Assembly (NCBI RefSeq): GCF_006175985.1 | Contig: NZ_SRSH01000001.1 | Location: 248,001-312,000 of the forward strand | Length of the DNA stretch: 64,000 bases | Source: Methylotetracoccus oryzae | Lineage (GTDB): Bacteria; Pseudomonadota; Gammaproteobacteria; Methylococcales; Methylococcaceae | Direction of reading: 5' to 3' | Part shown: positions 26,964 to 35,855 of the stretch, piece after piece | How positions within the stretch are numbered: position 1 is the stretch's first letter | Layout of the letters: every line of letters starts with the position of its first letter | Notes under the pieces: model-generated | Database searches by the model: none | Told to the model about the DNA's origin: nothing | Seen by the model: only the letters and a program-made list of their open reading frames with translations | Translations under genes and position numbers: made by a program

Positions 26964-27290
26964 ATGTCGGAAGGACCAGCAGATTCCCTGTGGCTGCACC
27001 ACTATCGCATGTGCTCCCTGACCGAGGTCGTCGAACTCTCGGGACTGACGGAATCGGAGCTGCGCGAGTGGGTCGAGGCCGGCATTCTCGATCCTGCCGA
27101 CCCGCAGGTCGAACCCTGGTCGTTCCGGGCCGACTGCGTCGTGACACTGCGCACGGCCTGCCGTCTACGCCAGGATTTCGATCTGGATACGCACAGCGTC
27201 GCCCTGATGGTGACCCTGTTGGACCGAGTGCATGCGCTCGAGGCGGAGGTTCGCGAGTTGCGCGCCCAGTTGCCGCAGACTCATCGCTGA
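26964..27290 (+). CDS. cbpM: Chaperone modulator CbpM
   Basis: A 108-residue MerR-like helix-turn-helix protein: SLTEVVELSGLTESELREWVEAGILDP is the CbpM N-terminal pattern, followed by a helical half (DLDTHSVALMVTLLDRVHALEAEVRELRAQL) that could form a coiled coil. CbpM binds the J domain of CbpA and blocks its work with DnaK and DNA. A strong GGAGG lies 8-12 bases upstream of the ATG, overlapping the cbpA stop, so translation is coupled. Confidence 0.92.
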   Translation: MSEGPADSLWLHHYRMCSLTEVVELSGLTESELREWVEAGILDPADPQVEPWSFRADCVVTLRTACRLRQDFDLDTHSVALMVTLLDRVHALEAEVRELRAQLPQTHR

Positions 27291-27631
27291 CCCCCGACGG
27301 TCCGGTGCGACCGATGGTTCAACCGTCTCTCCCGCGCACTTCCGGGGCAGGGTGCCAAGTCGCAGGGGATGAACAATAAACCAGGAGAAAGACGACCGGG
27401 AGCCGCTAAGCCAGGGGGCAAGTGCCTCGATCCGGTCTTGACAGTGTGGAGGATCGCTGACGGAATGCGGCGCGCCCCTGTTGGTTACCTGCGGAGGGTG
27501 CAGGTGCAGGCAGAGGTGCTGCGTCATCCAGGCGCGGTGGCTGTCTGCAAGGGGCTGCCGCCTTGTCATAGCGAGGGAAGGCGTGGCTCAGCCACTGCCA
27601 CGGCGGGAAGTGGGATTCAGAGGAAACAACG
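27291..27631 (+). other. Long leader / intergenic region upstream of the nucleotidyltransferase
   Basis: 341 bp. GACGGT (27295-27300) and ACCGTC (27320-27325) could form a terminator stem for cbpM. A perfect TTGACA is at 27438. From there to the GTG at 27632 is about 165 bp of GC-rich, repeat-like sequence (GGTGCAGGTGCAGG, GTGGCTCAGCCACTGCCAC) with stem-forming potential. No known riboswitch was recognised and no open frame here is convincing. Confidence 0.4.
27438..27466 (+). promoter_or_regulatory. Candidate promoter of the nucleotidyltransferase gene
   Basis: A perfect -35 hexamer TTGACA (27438-27443). At 17 bp spacing the -10 position reads CGGAAT, only three of six matches. It would give a leader of about 155 nt. 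Confidence 0.3.
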
Positions 27632-28408
27632 GTGAAAGTAGTACTTTTTTGCGGCGGGCTCGGAACACGGCTTCGGGAGCATTCGGATACTATCCCCAAA
27701 CCCCTGGTCAACATCGGCTACCGGCCGATCATCTGGCACCTGATGCGGTATTACGCTCACTATGGCCACAATGATTTCATCCTCTGCCTTGGCTACCGTG
27801 GCGACCTGATCCGGAAGTTCTTTCTGACCTACAACGAGTGCATGTCGAATGACTTCGTGATGTCGGAAGGAGGTAAGAAGATCGAACTGCAGTCCAGCGA
27901 CATCGACGACTGGCGCATCACCTTTGTCGATACCGGGATGCATGCGAATATCGGGCAGCGCCTGTTGCGGGTCCGGAAATACCTCGAGGGCGAAGAGATG
28001 TTCCTCGCGAACTACTCCGACGGACTCTCGGACCTTCCACTTGATCGGCACATCGCCGACTTTCAGGCACGCGACGTCGTAGCCGGATTTCTGTCGGTAC
28101 GGCCATCACAAAGTTATCACGCCATCCGGACTGACCCGCAAGGCTTCGTGACCGAATTGGAGCCGGTCAGTGAATCGGACCATTGGGTGAACGGCGGCTT
28201 TTTCTGTCTGCGTCCGCAGGTATTCGACTACATCAAGGAAGGCGAGGAACTCGTGGAAGAACCCTTCCACCGCCTGATTGCCGAGAAACAGTTATGGGCA
28301 CCCCGTCATCAGGGGTTCTGGGCATCGATGGATACCTTGAAGGACAAGATCACCTTCGATCGTCGCGACGCCCGCGGCGATTGCCCGTGGGCGGTCTGGA
28401 ACTCCTGA
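27632..28408 (+). CDS. Sugar-1-phosphate nucleotidyltransferase (RfbF-like)
   Basis: A 258-residue nucleotidyltransferase. The N-terminal signature FCGGLGTRLREHSDTIPKPLVNIG binds the nucleotide and sugar phosphate; WHLMRYYAHYGHNDFILCLGYRG and NYSDGLSDLPL (metal-binding Asp) follow; WVNGGFFCLRPQVFDYI and GFWASMDTLKDK close the domain. The closest remembered relatives are glucose-1-phosphate cytidylyltransferases (RfbF). The GTG at 27632 has AGAGGA about 8 bases upstream. No other O-antigen or dideoxysugar gene is adjacent, so pathway and true nucleotide are open. Confidence 0.85.
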   Translation: MKVVLFCGGLGTRLREHSDTIPKPLVNIGYRPIIWHLMRYYAHYGHNDFILCLGYRGDLIRKFFLTYNECMSNDFVMSEGGKKIELQSSDIDDWRITFVDTGMHANIGQRLLRVRKYLEGEEMFLANYSDGLSDLPLDRHIADFQARDVVAGFLSVRPSQSYHAIRTDPQGFVTELEPVSESDHWVNGGFFCLRPQVFDYIKEGEELVEEPFHRLIAEKQLWAPRHQGFWASMDTLKDKITFDRRDARGDCPWAVWNS

Positions 28409-28409
28409 G

Positions 28410-28428
28410 CACCGGCCTGCGGCCGGTG
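28410..28428 (+). terminator. Strong hairpin after the nucleotidyltransferase
   Basis: CACCGGCC (28410-28417) and GGCCGGTG (28421-28428) form a perfect 8-bp stem with a 3-base loop, 2 bp after the stop codon. No T run. Confidence 0.55.
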
Positions 28429-28458
28429 TCCCGCGCAGGCACCGATCCGGTCAGAAGC

Positions 28459-28492
28459 GGCCCGATGCGAATTCCCTCACTCGCATCGGGCC
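28459..28492. repeat. Perfect 12-bp inverted repeat between convergent genes
   Basis: GGCCCGATGCGA (28459-28470) and TCGCATCGGGCC (28481-28492) are exact inverses around a 10-base loop. It lies 6 bp past the stop of the minus-strand zinc-ribbon gene and probably ends transcription from both sides, though it lacks T tracts. Confidence 0.6.
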
Positions 28493-28497
28493 ACCGA

Positions 28498-28752
28498 TCA
28501 GGTCATCCGCCCCATCATCAACAGCACGATTCCAGGTAGCAATACGGCCGGACCCCACCAGTTCCCAATCACCGTAGCGATCACGCCCGCCGCCAGCAGC
28601 AGGATGCCGACGGCCTGGAACTTGCCGCCGATCCCGGCGATCAACCGACGCCCGCCCTTTGACGGCGCTCCAGAGGCCCCGCCACATTTGGGGCATTCGA
28701 CCGCCTTGTCGGATATCTCGGCCCCACATTCGGGACATGCGATCAGTGCCAT
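28498..28752 (-). CDS. Small zinc-ribbon membrane protein
   Basis: An 84-residue protein. The N-terminus is a four-cysteine zinc ribbon (ACPECGAEISDKAVECPKCGG), then a basic linker and two closely spaced hydrophobic helices (FQAVGILLLAAGVIATVIG and GPAVLLPGIVLLMMG). The ATG at 28752 has GGAGAGG just upstream; a longer open frame upstream has no such site. Function unknown; such proteins are widespread. Confidence 0.8.
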   Translation of the reverse strand: MALIACPECGAEISDKAVECPKCGGASGAPSKGGRRLIAGIGGKFQAVGILLLAAGVIATVIGNWWGPAVLLPGIVLLMMGRMT

Positions 28753-29007
28753 AACCTCTCCCCTCCCCTTTTTTGCGGATCGAGCGCTACGCGGCGCCCG
28801 TCTCTTGGTTTTGTATCCGACGGGCGGATGGCAGATCCGGAAACGGGCCAAACCGAACGTCGTTGTCGCCGGATGAGTTTGTCGCAGGCCGCGACTCCGC
28901 TCCGGACCGGCGGAGCGTATCATGGCGCGGCCCTTCGTTTCGAGACGAACGGAGAAAACCCGCGGACGATGCGCGGCGCCCGGACGCTCCGAGCGGCTCC
29001 TGCTGGG

Positions 29008-30090
29008 CTAGGGGAGGAAGTAAAAGGCAATCGCCAGAATCACATACACAGCGAGCAACTGGACGCCTTCCATCCAGTTCGACTCACCGTCCATGGCGAT
29101 GACCAGCACGACCCACGATGACAACACCACGGCGACCGTCTCGAAAGTCGTGAAGACCAGGTCCATCGGCTGGCCGATCAGGTAGCCAGTGAAAACCAGC
29201 ACCGGCGCTACGAACAGTGCGATCTGGATGCTCGACCCGATCGCGATATTGATGGCCAGGTCCATCTGGTTCTTGGCGGCCATCAGCACCGCAGTGCTGT
29301 GCTCGGCTGCGTTGCCGACGATCGCGACGAGCACCACGCCGATGAACACATCGGTCATTCCCAGTGCTCGCGCGGTGTGCTCCACGGCGCCGACCAGGAA
29401 TTCGCTCATGACGGCTACCACCATCGTTGCGAGCAACAGGACGATCAGCGATTTTTTCTGGCTCCACGTTTCCATACCGAGGGCTTCGTCGCCAGCCTGA
29501 GTGGCTTCGCCGACGTACAGGTGCCGATGCGTGCCCAGAGAGAAGATCAGGCTCAGGATGTAGCTGATGAACAGGACCGCAGCGATCTCCAGGCTCAGTT
29601 CGCGCTCGTGAGCGGCGGGATGACCGGCAACCACCATGTGAAAGATCGCCGGCACCACCAACCCGATCGTGCTGAGCGACAGCAGCGTCACGCCGACGCT
29701 GGCAGCCGTCCGGTTGAAATACTGGGTCTGGTGCTTGAGCCCACCGACCACGACTGCCCCGCCCAGCACCAGCAACGCGTTGCCGATAATTGACCCGGTG
29801 ATGGAGGCCTTGACCACATCGATCAAGCCGGCTTTCAATGCCATGAAGCCGATGATCAACTCCGCCGCGTTCCCGAACGTTGCATTCAGCAGTCCGCCGA
29901 GCCCCGCACCGACATGCTCTGCCAGATGTTCGGTGGCCTTGCCCATCAAACCGGCCAAAGGGATGATCGCAAGGCCCGACATCGAAAAAATCCAGACCGG
30001 ATCGGCTTCCAGGAATTCCAATACGATACTGATCGGTACGAAGATCAGCATGACCGACAGGGGCTCCACGTCCCAGGTTCCGATTCGCAT
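29008..30090 (-). CDS. CaCA-family calcium/cation:proton antiporter (Cax/ChaA type)
   Basis: A 360-residue membrane protein with about eleven hydrophobic segments and the two inverted alpha-repeat motifs of the family: [22 protein letters not shown] in the first half and [23 protein letters not shown] in the second. The acidic residue in each GNAAE motif carries the cation. An acidic or His-rich loop typical of ChaA is not prominent. The ATG at 30090 starts [10 protein letters not shown]; the open frame extends further without a membrane helix. Substrate Ca2+ is the best guess; Na+ or K+ is possible. Confidence 0.9.
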   Translation of the reverse strand: MRIGTWDVEPLSVMLIFVPISIVLEFLEADPVWIFSMSGLAIIPLAGLMGKATEHLAEHVGAGLGGLLNATFGNAAELIIGFMALKAGLIDVVKASITGSIIGNALLVLGGAVVVGGLKHQTQYFNRTAASVGVTLLSLSTIGLVVPAIFHMVVAGHPAAHERELSLEIAAVLFISYILSLIFSLGTHRHLYVGEATQAGDEALGMETWSQKKSLIVLLLATMVVAVMSEFLVGAVEHTARALGMTDVFIGVVLVAIVGNAAEHSTAVLMAAKNQMDLAINIAIGSSIQIALFVAPVLVFTGYLIGQPMDLVFTTFETVAVVLSSWVVLVIAMDGESNWMEGVQLLAVYVILAIAFYFLP

Positions 30091-30368
30091 TATTTTGGTA
30101 CTCAAGAATGATCGTTCAGCCACCCTGGCTCTGGCCAGGCGCGGTCGGTCGCGTGCCTCTGCTCCGCGGTATCCCAGCCGCACTCCGTCGAAGGAACGGA
30201 AAGGGTTCGACGCGCCGGGGCGGCACGACAGGCGGGCATCGCGTGGTGGGCGGAGATGGCGGCGACCGGTCACCCCGTGAGGCGCCGCGAACAACGCAGG
30301 CCGGCCATGCGCAGCCTGGCTGCATTATCGCCGAGCCCCGAAGCAAACGCGACGCGGTGAGCACGCCG

Positions 30369-30776
30369 TCATCGTGGCGGTTTGTGAAAATCCGGATTCT
30401 CCATGCGCTCGACCGCTGCGGCGACCGGCGCCAGTGAAATTACCACGCTGATCGCAGCGGCACCGAGAGCGGTCGCCAGCGCCTCGGTCCACGGCCCGCC
30501 AAACCCAGAGGGATGGGCCAGCCGATCGGCCATCAGCGTGCCCAGAAAGGAAATGAGCGCAAACGACACAATGGGGTTATAGCGTCGGAACAGCGGCGTG
30601 AAGCTGACGAGAACGGCGAAGGCACCGGCCAGCGCCCCGGTCATCAGGGCCACAGTCCAGTGCTTCAGCGTGACGGTCGAAAAGTCGCCCTGAGTCATGG
30701 CCGTGAGGCACGCAATAGTAGACTGCCCCAGATGGCGACCGAAGATCGCGACCTTGATCATGATGCTGTTCCACAT
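30369..30776 (-). CDS. Small membrane protein of unknown function
   Basis: A 135-residue protein with three hydrophobic helices (VALMTGALAGAFAVLVSF, VSFALISFLGTLMADRL and ALATALGAAAISVVISLAPVAAAV). The ATG at 30776 has AAGGAG 7 bases upstream, a strong ribosome site. It lies 132 bp downstream of the carotenoid operon's upstream-most minus-strand neighbour crtN2 stop and is read in the same direction, so it may be the operon's last gene. No family is recognised. Confidence 0.6.
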   Translation of the reverse strand: MWNSIMIKVAIFGRHLGQSTIACLTAMTQGDFSTVTLKHWTVALMTGALAGAFAVLVSFTPLFRRYNPIVSFALISFLGTLMADRLAHPSGFGGPWTEALATALGAAAISVVISLAPVAAAVERMENPDFHKPPR

Positions 30777-30908
30777 GGAGGCGCTCCTTAGTACCGTTGA
30801 TGTGTCGCACGCGCTACGCAGTTGCCTGCCCTGACTGATGCGGCGCTTCCTGCGATAGAGGGCTGTATCGCCTGACCACACCCACGGAGCCAGTCACTCA
30901 GCGTAAGC

Positions 30909-32408
30909 TTAGGCCGCCGCGATATCCGCGAGAATCTTATCCCGAACGAGCTGTCCGGACAGCGTGACCATCGGCATACCGCCGCCGGGGTTCACGCTGC
31001 CGCCGACGAAATACAGATTCCGATATGTCCCGCTGCGCTGGGGCGCCTTGAATCCCAGATTCGTGAAGCGGTCGCTGACGACACCATAGATCGAGCCCTG
31101 ATTGGAATAGTACTTGGCCTGAATGTCCAGCGGAGTCCAGGTCTCCTCGCAGACGATATGCCGGCGGAGATCGGTCAAACCCATGCGCTCCAGTTTCGTC
31201 AGAACGCGCTCGCGAAATGCCAGATAATCCTGTTGCGTGAGGGGTTGGCGCTCATCGATATGCGGGATGTGCGGCAGCGCCTTGATGACTTCGCAGCCGG
31301 CCGGAGCCTGCCCAGGATCGGACTTGCAGGGTGCCACCAGATAAATCGTCGGATCCTCGGACAACTGCCGGGTGCGGAACACGGCGTCGAAATGTGCCTT
31401 CGAGTTCCGCGAGTAGAGGAAGTTGTGGTGAGCCAGTTGCGGGTACTGCCGATCGACCCCCAGATGCAGGACCAGGCCCGAGCAGGTCGGCGCGAACTTT
31501 CGCAGAGGACGCAGCGCCGCCTCGTCGGCCTTGAGCAAACGCCGCAACGCCGGAATGACCTCCATGTTCGAAACGACGATGTCGGCCGGGAGTCGTTCCC
31601 CGGCCGCGGTCAGCACCGCACTCACTCGACTGCCATCCCGCTGCACCTCGACGATTTCGGTATTCAGTCGGACCTTGACGCCCAGTTCCCGCGCCAGCCG
31701 CTCCAGGCCGGCCGCCAGGTTGTACATGCCCCCGTTGACGTACCAGAGGCCGTAACCGAACTGGATATGCGGCAACAGGTTCATCAGGGCCGGAGAATGG
31801 TAAGGCGATGAGCCGACGTACTTGATGAAGTAGTTCAGCGTATCGACGAGTTTGTCGTTGGTGACGAACCGTCGGACGCCCTGGTCCATCGAACGGAACA
31901 CATCGAAACCCAGCAGACTCCGCACCGGGCCATACCACTTCAGGAGTTCCCAGAATGAATCCAGGCCCTTCGCGAAATAGCCCTCTTCGGTAATGGCAGA
32001 GAGCTTGCGCGAATACTCCAGGAAACGGTAGAAACCGGCCGCATCTTCCGGCGCGACGCGGGCCAGTTCGGCGTCCATCGCGGCGCGGTCAGGCGTCAGG
32101 TCGAATACCGTCCCGTCCTCGAAGAAATTGCGCCAATGCGGCATCACCGGGGACAGGCTCACGTAATCGGACATCTTCCGTCCGGCCCGCGTGAACAAGG
32201 CCTCGAAGATGTGGGGCATGGTCAGGATCGACGGCCCCAGATCGAATGTGAACCCCTCCTTGCGCAGCACGTTCAGCTTGCCGCCCAGCTTGTCGTTCTT
32301 CTCGACGATCGTGACGGCGAAGCCCTCGGTCGCCAGCGAGATCGCCGCCGACAACCCACCGAGCCCGCCCCCGATCACCACCACCTGTTTGCCATCGCTT
32401 GCTGACAT
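30909..32408 (-). CDS. crtN2: CrtN2-type diapolycopene oxygenase (C30 carotenoid)
   Basis: A 499-residue FAD-dependent oxidoreductase of the CrtI/CrtN family. The Rossmann motif is VVVIGGGLGGLSAAISL near residue 9, with EKNDKLGGKL following, and the C-terminal FAD motif is LYFVGGSVNPGGGMPMV. From memory it resembles Methylomonas CrtN2 closely (FDLGPSILTMPHIFEALFT, DVFRSMDQGVRRF, LGFKAPQRSGTYRN). CrtN2/CrtP oxidises the terminal methyl groups of 4,4'-diapocarotenoids to aldehydes. It stands third in crtN1-ald-crtN2, 33 bp after ald, the same set as in Methylomonas. Confidence 0.87.
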   Translation of the reverse strand: MSASDGKQVVVIGGGLGGLSAAISLATEGFAVTIVEKNDKLGGKLNVLRKEGFTFDLGPSILTMPHIFEALFTRAGRKMSDYVSLSPVMPHWRNFFEDGTVFDLTPDRAAMDAELARVAPEDAAGFYRFLEYSRKLSAITEEGYFAKGLDSFWELLKWYGPVRSLLGFDVFRSMDQGVRRFVTNDKLVDTLNYFIKYVGSSPYHSPALMNLLPHIQFGYGLWYVNGGMYNLAAGLERLARELGVKVRLNTEIVEVQRDGSRVSAVLTAAGERLPADIVVSNMEVIPALRRLLKADEAALRPLRKFAPTCSGLVLHLGVDRQYPQLAHHNFLYSRNSKAHFDAVFRTRQLSEDPTIYLVAPCKSDPGQAPAGCEVIKALPHIPHIDERQPLTQQDYLAFRERVLTKLERMGLTDLRRHIVCEETWTPLDIQAKYYSNQGSIYGVVSDRFTNLGFKAPQRSGTYRNLYFVGGSVNPGGGMPMVTLSGQLVRDKILADIAAA

Positions 32409-32441
32409 GAGACTCCCGTTGCGCAGACACCGGCGAGGCGG

Positions 32442-33974
32442 CTAACCGCCCTTGTTCAACTTCTGCCGGAGATTGAATGTGAAGAACTCGCGAAAGCTCT
32501 TGAGCGCCGACCAGTTGCGCACGAAACGCCGCGGCAGGCTACCCTCACCGAACACGAAGTCCATGAAGCCGCGGAGATCGCGGTAGCGCTCCGCCGAGTA
32601 CGGAAACCAGTTCGGCTCGCGCGGCATGCGCCCGGTGTTGACGAGCACGGAGACCGGCTGCGTAAAGCTGAGCAAACCCTCGGCACCGTGCGAACGCCCG
32701 AACCCGCTGTGCCGAACGCCGCCGAACGGCAAGCCCGGGTGCCCCGCGTTCTTGATGACGTCGTTGACGGCGCAGCCCCCGACCGCAAGGCGGGAGGCGA
32801 GGCGCCGTCCCTTGGCGAGATCAGTCGTCCAGACGCTGCCGTTGAGGCCGAACGGCGTGTCGTTCGCGAGACGAACAGCCTCATCTTCGTCGTCGAACGG
32901 CATGACCGCCAACAGCGGCCCGAAGGTCTCCTCGCGCATCACCTGCATCGAGTGGTCGACATCCCACAGCACCACCGGATGGACGAAATCACCCTCCTGC
33001 TGCCAGGGTCCGGAGGCCTGTGCGCCTTTCGCCAAGGCATCGCGATAGTGCGCTTCGACGATCTCGATCTGCCGAGGCGAGGTCATCCGACCGAGGTCGC
33101 TGTCGCCGTCAGTCCCGACGCGCAATGCCCGCGTCGCGGCAACCACGTCCTGCACGAAACGCGGATAGATCGGCCGCTCGACATAGAGACGCTCGACCGC
33201 GATACACATCTGGCCGCTGTTCGCGAAGGCGCCGTAGACCGCCGCGCGCGCGGCACGTTCCCAGGGTGCATCGGCACAAACGATCATCGCATCCTTGCCC
33301 CCCAACTCCAGGATTACCGGCGTGCCACTTCGGGCCGCCAGCGCCATGACCGCGCGCCCCGCCTCCCCGCCACCCGTGAAGAAAATCAGATCGGGGCCGG
33401 CCGCAACCAGGGCCCGCCCGGCTGCGCCATCGCCCTCGAGTACCGTCAACGCCGCGCCTATCGCCGGCACCTCCCGCAACAGGTCGGCAATCAGCGCCGC
33501 GACCGACCCGCATAGTTCGGAGGGCTTCAGACACACGGTATTCCCTGCCAGCAGCGCAGTCGCCGCCGGAATCAGCGACAACTGAAAGGGAAAGTTCCAC
33601 GGCGAAATCACGGCGACCGTACCGAACGGCCGCCGTTCGACGTACGCGCTGGCAAAGGGATAGGCGAGCGCCGAGGTCGGCACGGACTGAGTTCGAAGCA
33701 GCCGAGCGGCTTCCTTCTCGTAGTACCGCAGCATTTCGAGCGTCGGGTAGATTTCCCCGAGCAGGGCCTCCGTTGGCACCTTGCCGGTATCGCGGCAGAC
33801 GATCTGGACGATCTCGTCACTCCGCTGCTGGATGACGCGTCGCAAGGCGGCCAGGGCTGCCGCGCGCGCAGCAACGGACCGGGATGACCAATCCGGAAAG
33901 GCCGCGCGCGCCGCGACGAGGCACTCGTGAGCGCGCCGCGCGGGATCGCTATCAGCCACGACGGAGTCCGGCAT
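32442..33974 (-). CDS. ald: Aldehyde dehydrogenase of the C30 carotenoid pathway
   Basis: A 510-residue NAD(P)-dependent aldehyde dehydrogenase. The catalytic cysteine is C257 in NSGQMCIAVERLYVE and the general base is E223 in VILELGGKD; ISPWNFPFQLSLIPA and VGGCAVNDVIKN are further family blocks. In Methylomonas the enzyme between crtN1 and crtN2 oxidises diapolycopene dialdehyde to the dicarboxylic acid; the same is inferred here from position. Spacers of 23 and 33 bp to its neighbours indicate one operon. Confidence 0.88.
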   Translation of the reverse strand: MPDSVVADSDPARRAHECLVAARAAFPDWSSRSVAARAAALAALRRVIQQRSDEIVQIVCRDTGKVPTEALLGEIYPTLEMLRYYEKEAARLLRTQSVPTSALAYPFASAYVERRPFGTVAVISPWNFPFQLSLIPAATALLAGNTVCLKPSELCGSVAALIADLLREVPAIGAALTVLEGDGAAGRALVAAGPDLIFFTGGGEAGRAVMALAARSGTPVILELGGKDAMIVCADAPWERAARAAVYGAFANSGQMCIAVERLYVERPIYPRFVQDVVAATRALRVGTDGDSDLGRMTSPRQIEIVEAHYRDALAKGAQASGPWQQEGDFVHPVVLWDVDHSMQVMREETFGPLLAVMPFDDEDEAVRLANDTPFGLNGSVWTTDLAKGRRLASRLAVGGCAVNDVIKNAGHPGLPFGGVRHSGFGRSHGAEGLLSFTQPVSVLVNTGRMPREPNWFPYSAERYRDLRGFMDFVFGEGSLPRRFVRNWSALKSFREFFTFNLRQKLNKGG

Positions 33975-33997
33975 CCAGCGTCGTGCTCATGCCGGGG

Positions 33998-35527
33998 TCA
34001 AGCGCCAGCCTCGTCCAGCAAGGGAGCCGGCTGCGGATACGGGATGCCGAACTGGCGGCAGATCAGATTCGAGGAAAGCTGCGCGGACACGTAAATCGTC
34101 GGCAGTCCGCTCCCGGGGTGCGTGCCACCGCCCACGAGATAGCAGTTATCCAGTTCCTCGAACTTGTTGCGCGGCCGCAGGTAGAGCAGTTGGGAAAACT
34201 TGTGGGACAGGTTGAAGGTCGCGCCCTGATAGATGTTCTGGGCGCCTTCCCAGTCGCCGGGGCTGATCATCCGTTCCACCTCGATCTGGTCGCGGAGATC
34301 CGCAAAGCCGGTCCGCTGAATGACCGTGTCGAGCAATCGGTCGCGGAAAGCGGACTTCTCGGCCTGCCAGTCGATTCCACTGCTATTGTTCGGAACCGGC
34401 GCCAGGATATACAGCGTCGACTTGCCCGGAGGCGCCAGCGTCGGGTCGGTGACCGAAGCATTCTGGACGTAGATGGACATGTCGTCGGACAGCTTCTTGT
34501 CGCGAAAAATGTCCCTGATGTTCGTCTGATAATCTCCGGCGAACAGGACGTTGTGGTGCTGCAGCGGGTACCGCTTCTTGACGCCGAGGTACAGCATGAA
34601 GGTGGAGCACGAAAATTCGCGCTTTTCGAGTTTTTCCGGGCGGTATTTCTTCAACACGCCCGGCGGCACCAGACGTGACATCGCGTAGCCGAAATCCGCA
34701 TTGACTACGACCGAATCGGCAGCGATCCGTTCGCCGTCCTCGAGCACGACGCCTTTGACCCGGCGACCGTCGAGGTCCAGCGAGCGCACCGCGGTATTCG
34801 TCAGAATCGAGCCGCCATTCTCCCGAATCACGGTGGCCATGGCCTCGGAGATCCGGTTGAGCCCGCCCATGACGTGATGAATACCGTACCGGTGTTCGAC
34901 GAAGGGCAACATCGTGAATAACGCAGGGCATTCCCACGGGGACATGCCGAGGTATTTCGACTGGAAGGAAAACGCGAGGCGCAGTTTCTCCTCGCCAAAA
35001 TATCGCCCCAGGTTCTTGAAGACGCTGTTCGGCAGGGCCAGATAGGGCACCGCACGCAGCAGGTCCCACGACAGGAAGCGGCTGAAACTGGTGTAGTCGC
35101 GCTGGATACAAGGGTAGAGCCGTTTGAAGCGTTGCTCCTCCTTAGCCAGAAAGGCATCGAGACCGGCATCGCCCTCCGGAAAAGCCCGCCGCAGTTCACG
35201 CCGCATCGCTTCGCGATCCGACGACACCAGCAGTTCGCGGTCGTCGTATTGCAGGCGGTACATCGGGTCCAGCTGAACCGTCTCCAGATAGTCTTCGATC
35301 CGTCGCCCGGCTTCCCGGAACATTGCATCCAGCACGAACTTCATCATCAGAAAGGTCGGCCCGGTATCGAAGGTGTAGCCGTCGACATGGATCGGGCGGT
35401 TGCGCCCGCCGACGGCGGACTCCTTTTCGACCACGGTGACATTGAAGCCACGCTGCGACAGGATCATTCCCGCGCATAAACCTCCGGGACCCGCCCCGAC
35501 GATGACGATATCTTTGGTCTTCGACAT
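33998..35527 (-). CDS. crtN1: CrtN1-type 4,4'-diapophytoene desaturase
   Basis: A 509-residue FAD-dependent desaturase. Motifs: IVIVGAGPGGLCAGMILSQRG, VVEKESAVGGRNRPI, FDTGPTFLMMKFVLDAMF, AFSFQSKYLGMSPWECPALF and the C-terminal YLVGGGTHPGSGLPTIY. From memory it resembles Methylomonas CrtN1, which desaturates 4,4'-diapophytoene to diapolycopene. It is the first gene of the operon. The bases before its ATG (CTTTCTCATC) show no Shine-Dalgarno match, which is odd for a first gene. The C30 precursor synthase (CrtM or HpnCDE/Sqs route) is not in the window. Confidence 0.89.
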   Translation of the reverse strand: MSKTKDIVIVGAGPGGLCAGMILSQRGFNVTVVEKESAVGGRNRPIHVDGYTFDTGPTFLMMKFVLDAMFREAGRRIEDYLETVQLDPMYRLQYDDRELLVSSDREAMRRELRRAFPEGDAGLDAFLAKEEQRFKRLYPCIQRDYTSFSRFLSWDLLRAVPYLALPNSVFKNLGRYFGEEKLRLAFSFQSKYLGMSPWECPALFTMLPFVEHRYGIHHVMGGLNRISEAMATVIRENGGSILTNTAVRSLDLDGRRVKGVVLEDGERIAADSVVVNADFGYAMSRLVPPGVLKKYRPEKLEKREFSCSTFMLYLGVKKRYPLQHHNVLFAGDYQTNIRDIFRDKKLSDDMSIYVQNASVTDPTLAPPGKSTLYILAPVPNNSSGIDWQAEKSAFRDRLLDTVIQRTGFADLRDQIEVERMISPGDWEGAQNIYQGATFNLSHKFSQLLYLRPRNKFEELDNCYLVGGGTHPGSGLPTIYVSAQLSSNLICRQFGIPYPQPAPLLDEAGA

Positions 35528-35855
35528 GATGAGAAAGTTGAGGTAGCTAGAACGAGCAATGGCTAGCGGCGTCGTGCCCTACATTCAGCCCGCCGATACA
35601 AATGGCATTCGGGTGACCCCCGCCGTAAGCGCGGCGGAAAACCGCAGTTCCAGAGGATTGCAGGAAAGGGGAAATCGCTTCGCACCCGGGGTCATCGCGC
35701 GTAATGCCGTGTCGGTGCTGCCGCAGCGATGGCACGGCAGCCTTCCAACAAGTCCAAATACTGAGACCGCTGTCGATGGTCCGACAATCCGTCCGAGGTT
35801 TTGTTTCCGCAGGCGCGCCCGCCCGGACCAAACGTATGGCCCGGGCGGGCAGCGG
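35528..35855. other. Intergenic region between crtN1 and the DUF5765 gene
   Basis: 328 bp. The right end holds the hairpin 35817-35850; the left part should hold the crt operon promoter, but no good -35/-10 pair was identified on the minus strand. No gene is supported. Confidence 0.45.
35817..35850 (-). terminator. 10-bp perfect hairpin after the DUF5765 gene
   Basis: GCCCGCCCGG (35817-35826) and CCGGGCGGGC (35841-35850) are exact inverses with a 14-base loop, 5 bp past the stop of the minus-strand gene. It separates that gene from the crt operon. No T tract. Confidence 0.6.

Noticed and set aside
27291-27631. c-di-GMP (GEMM) or other known riboswitch
   Set aside because: Only loose resemblance; the conserved core and tetraloop-receptor sequences are not matched.
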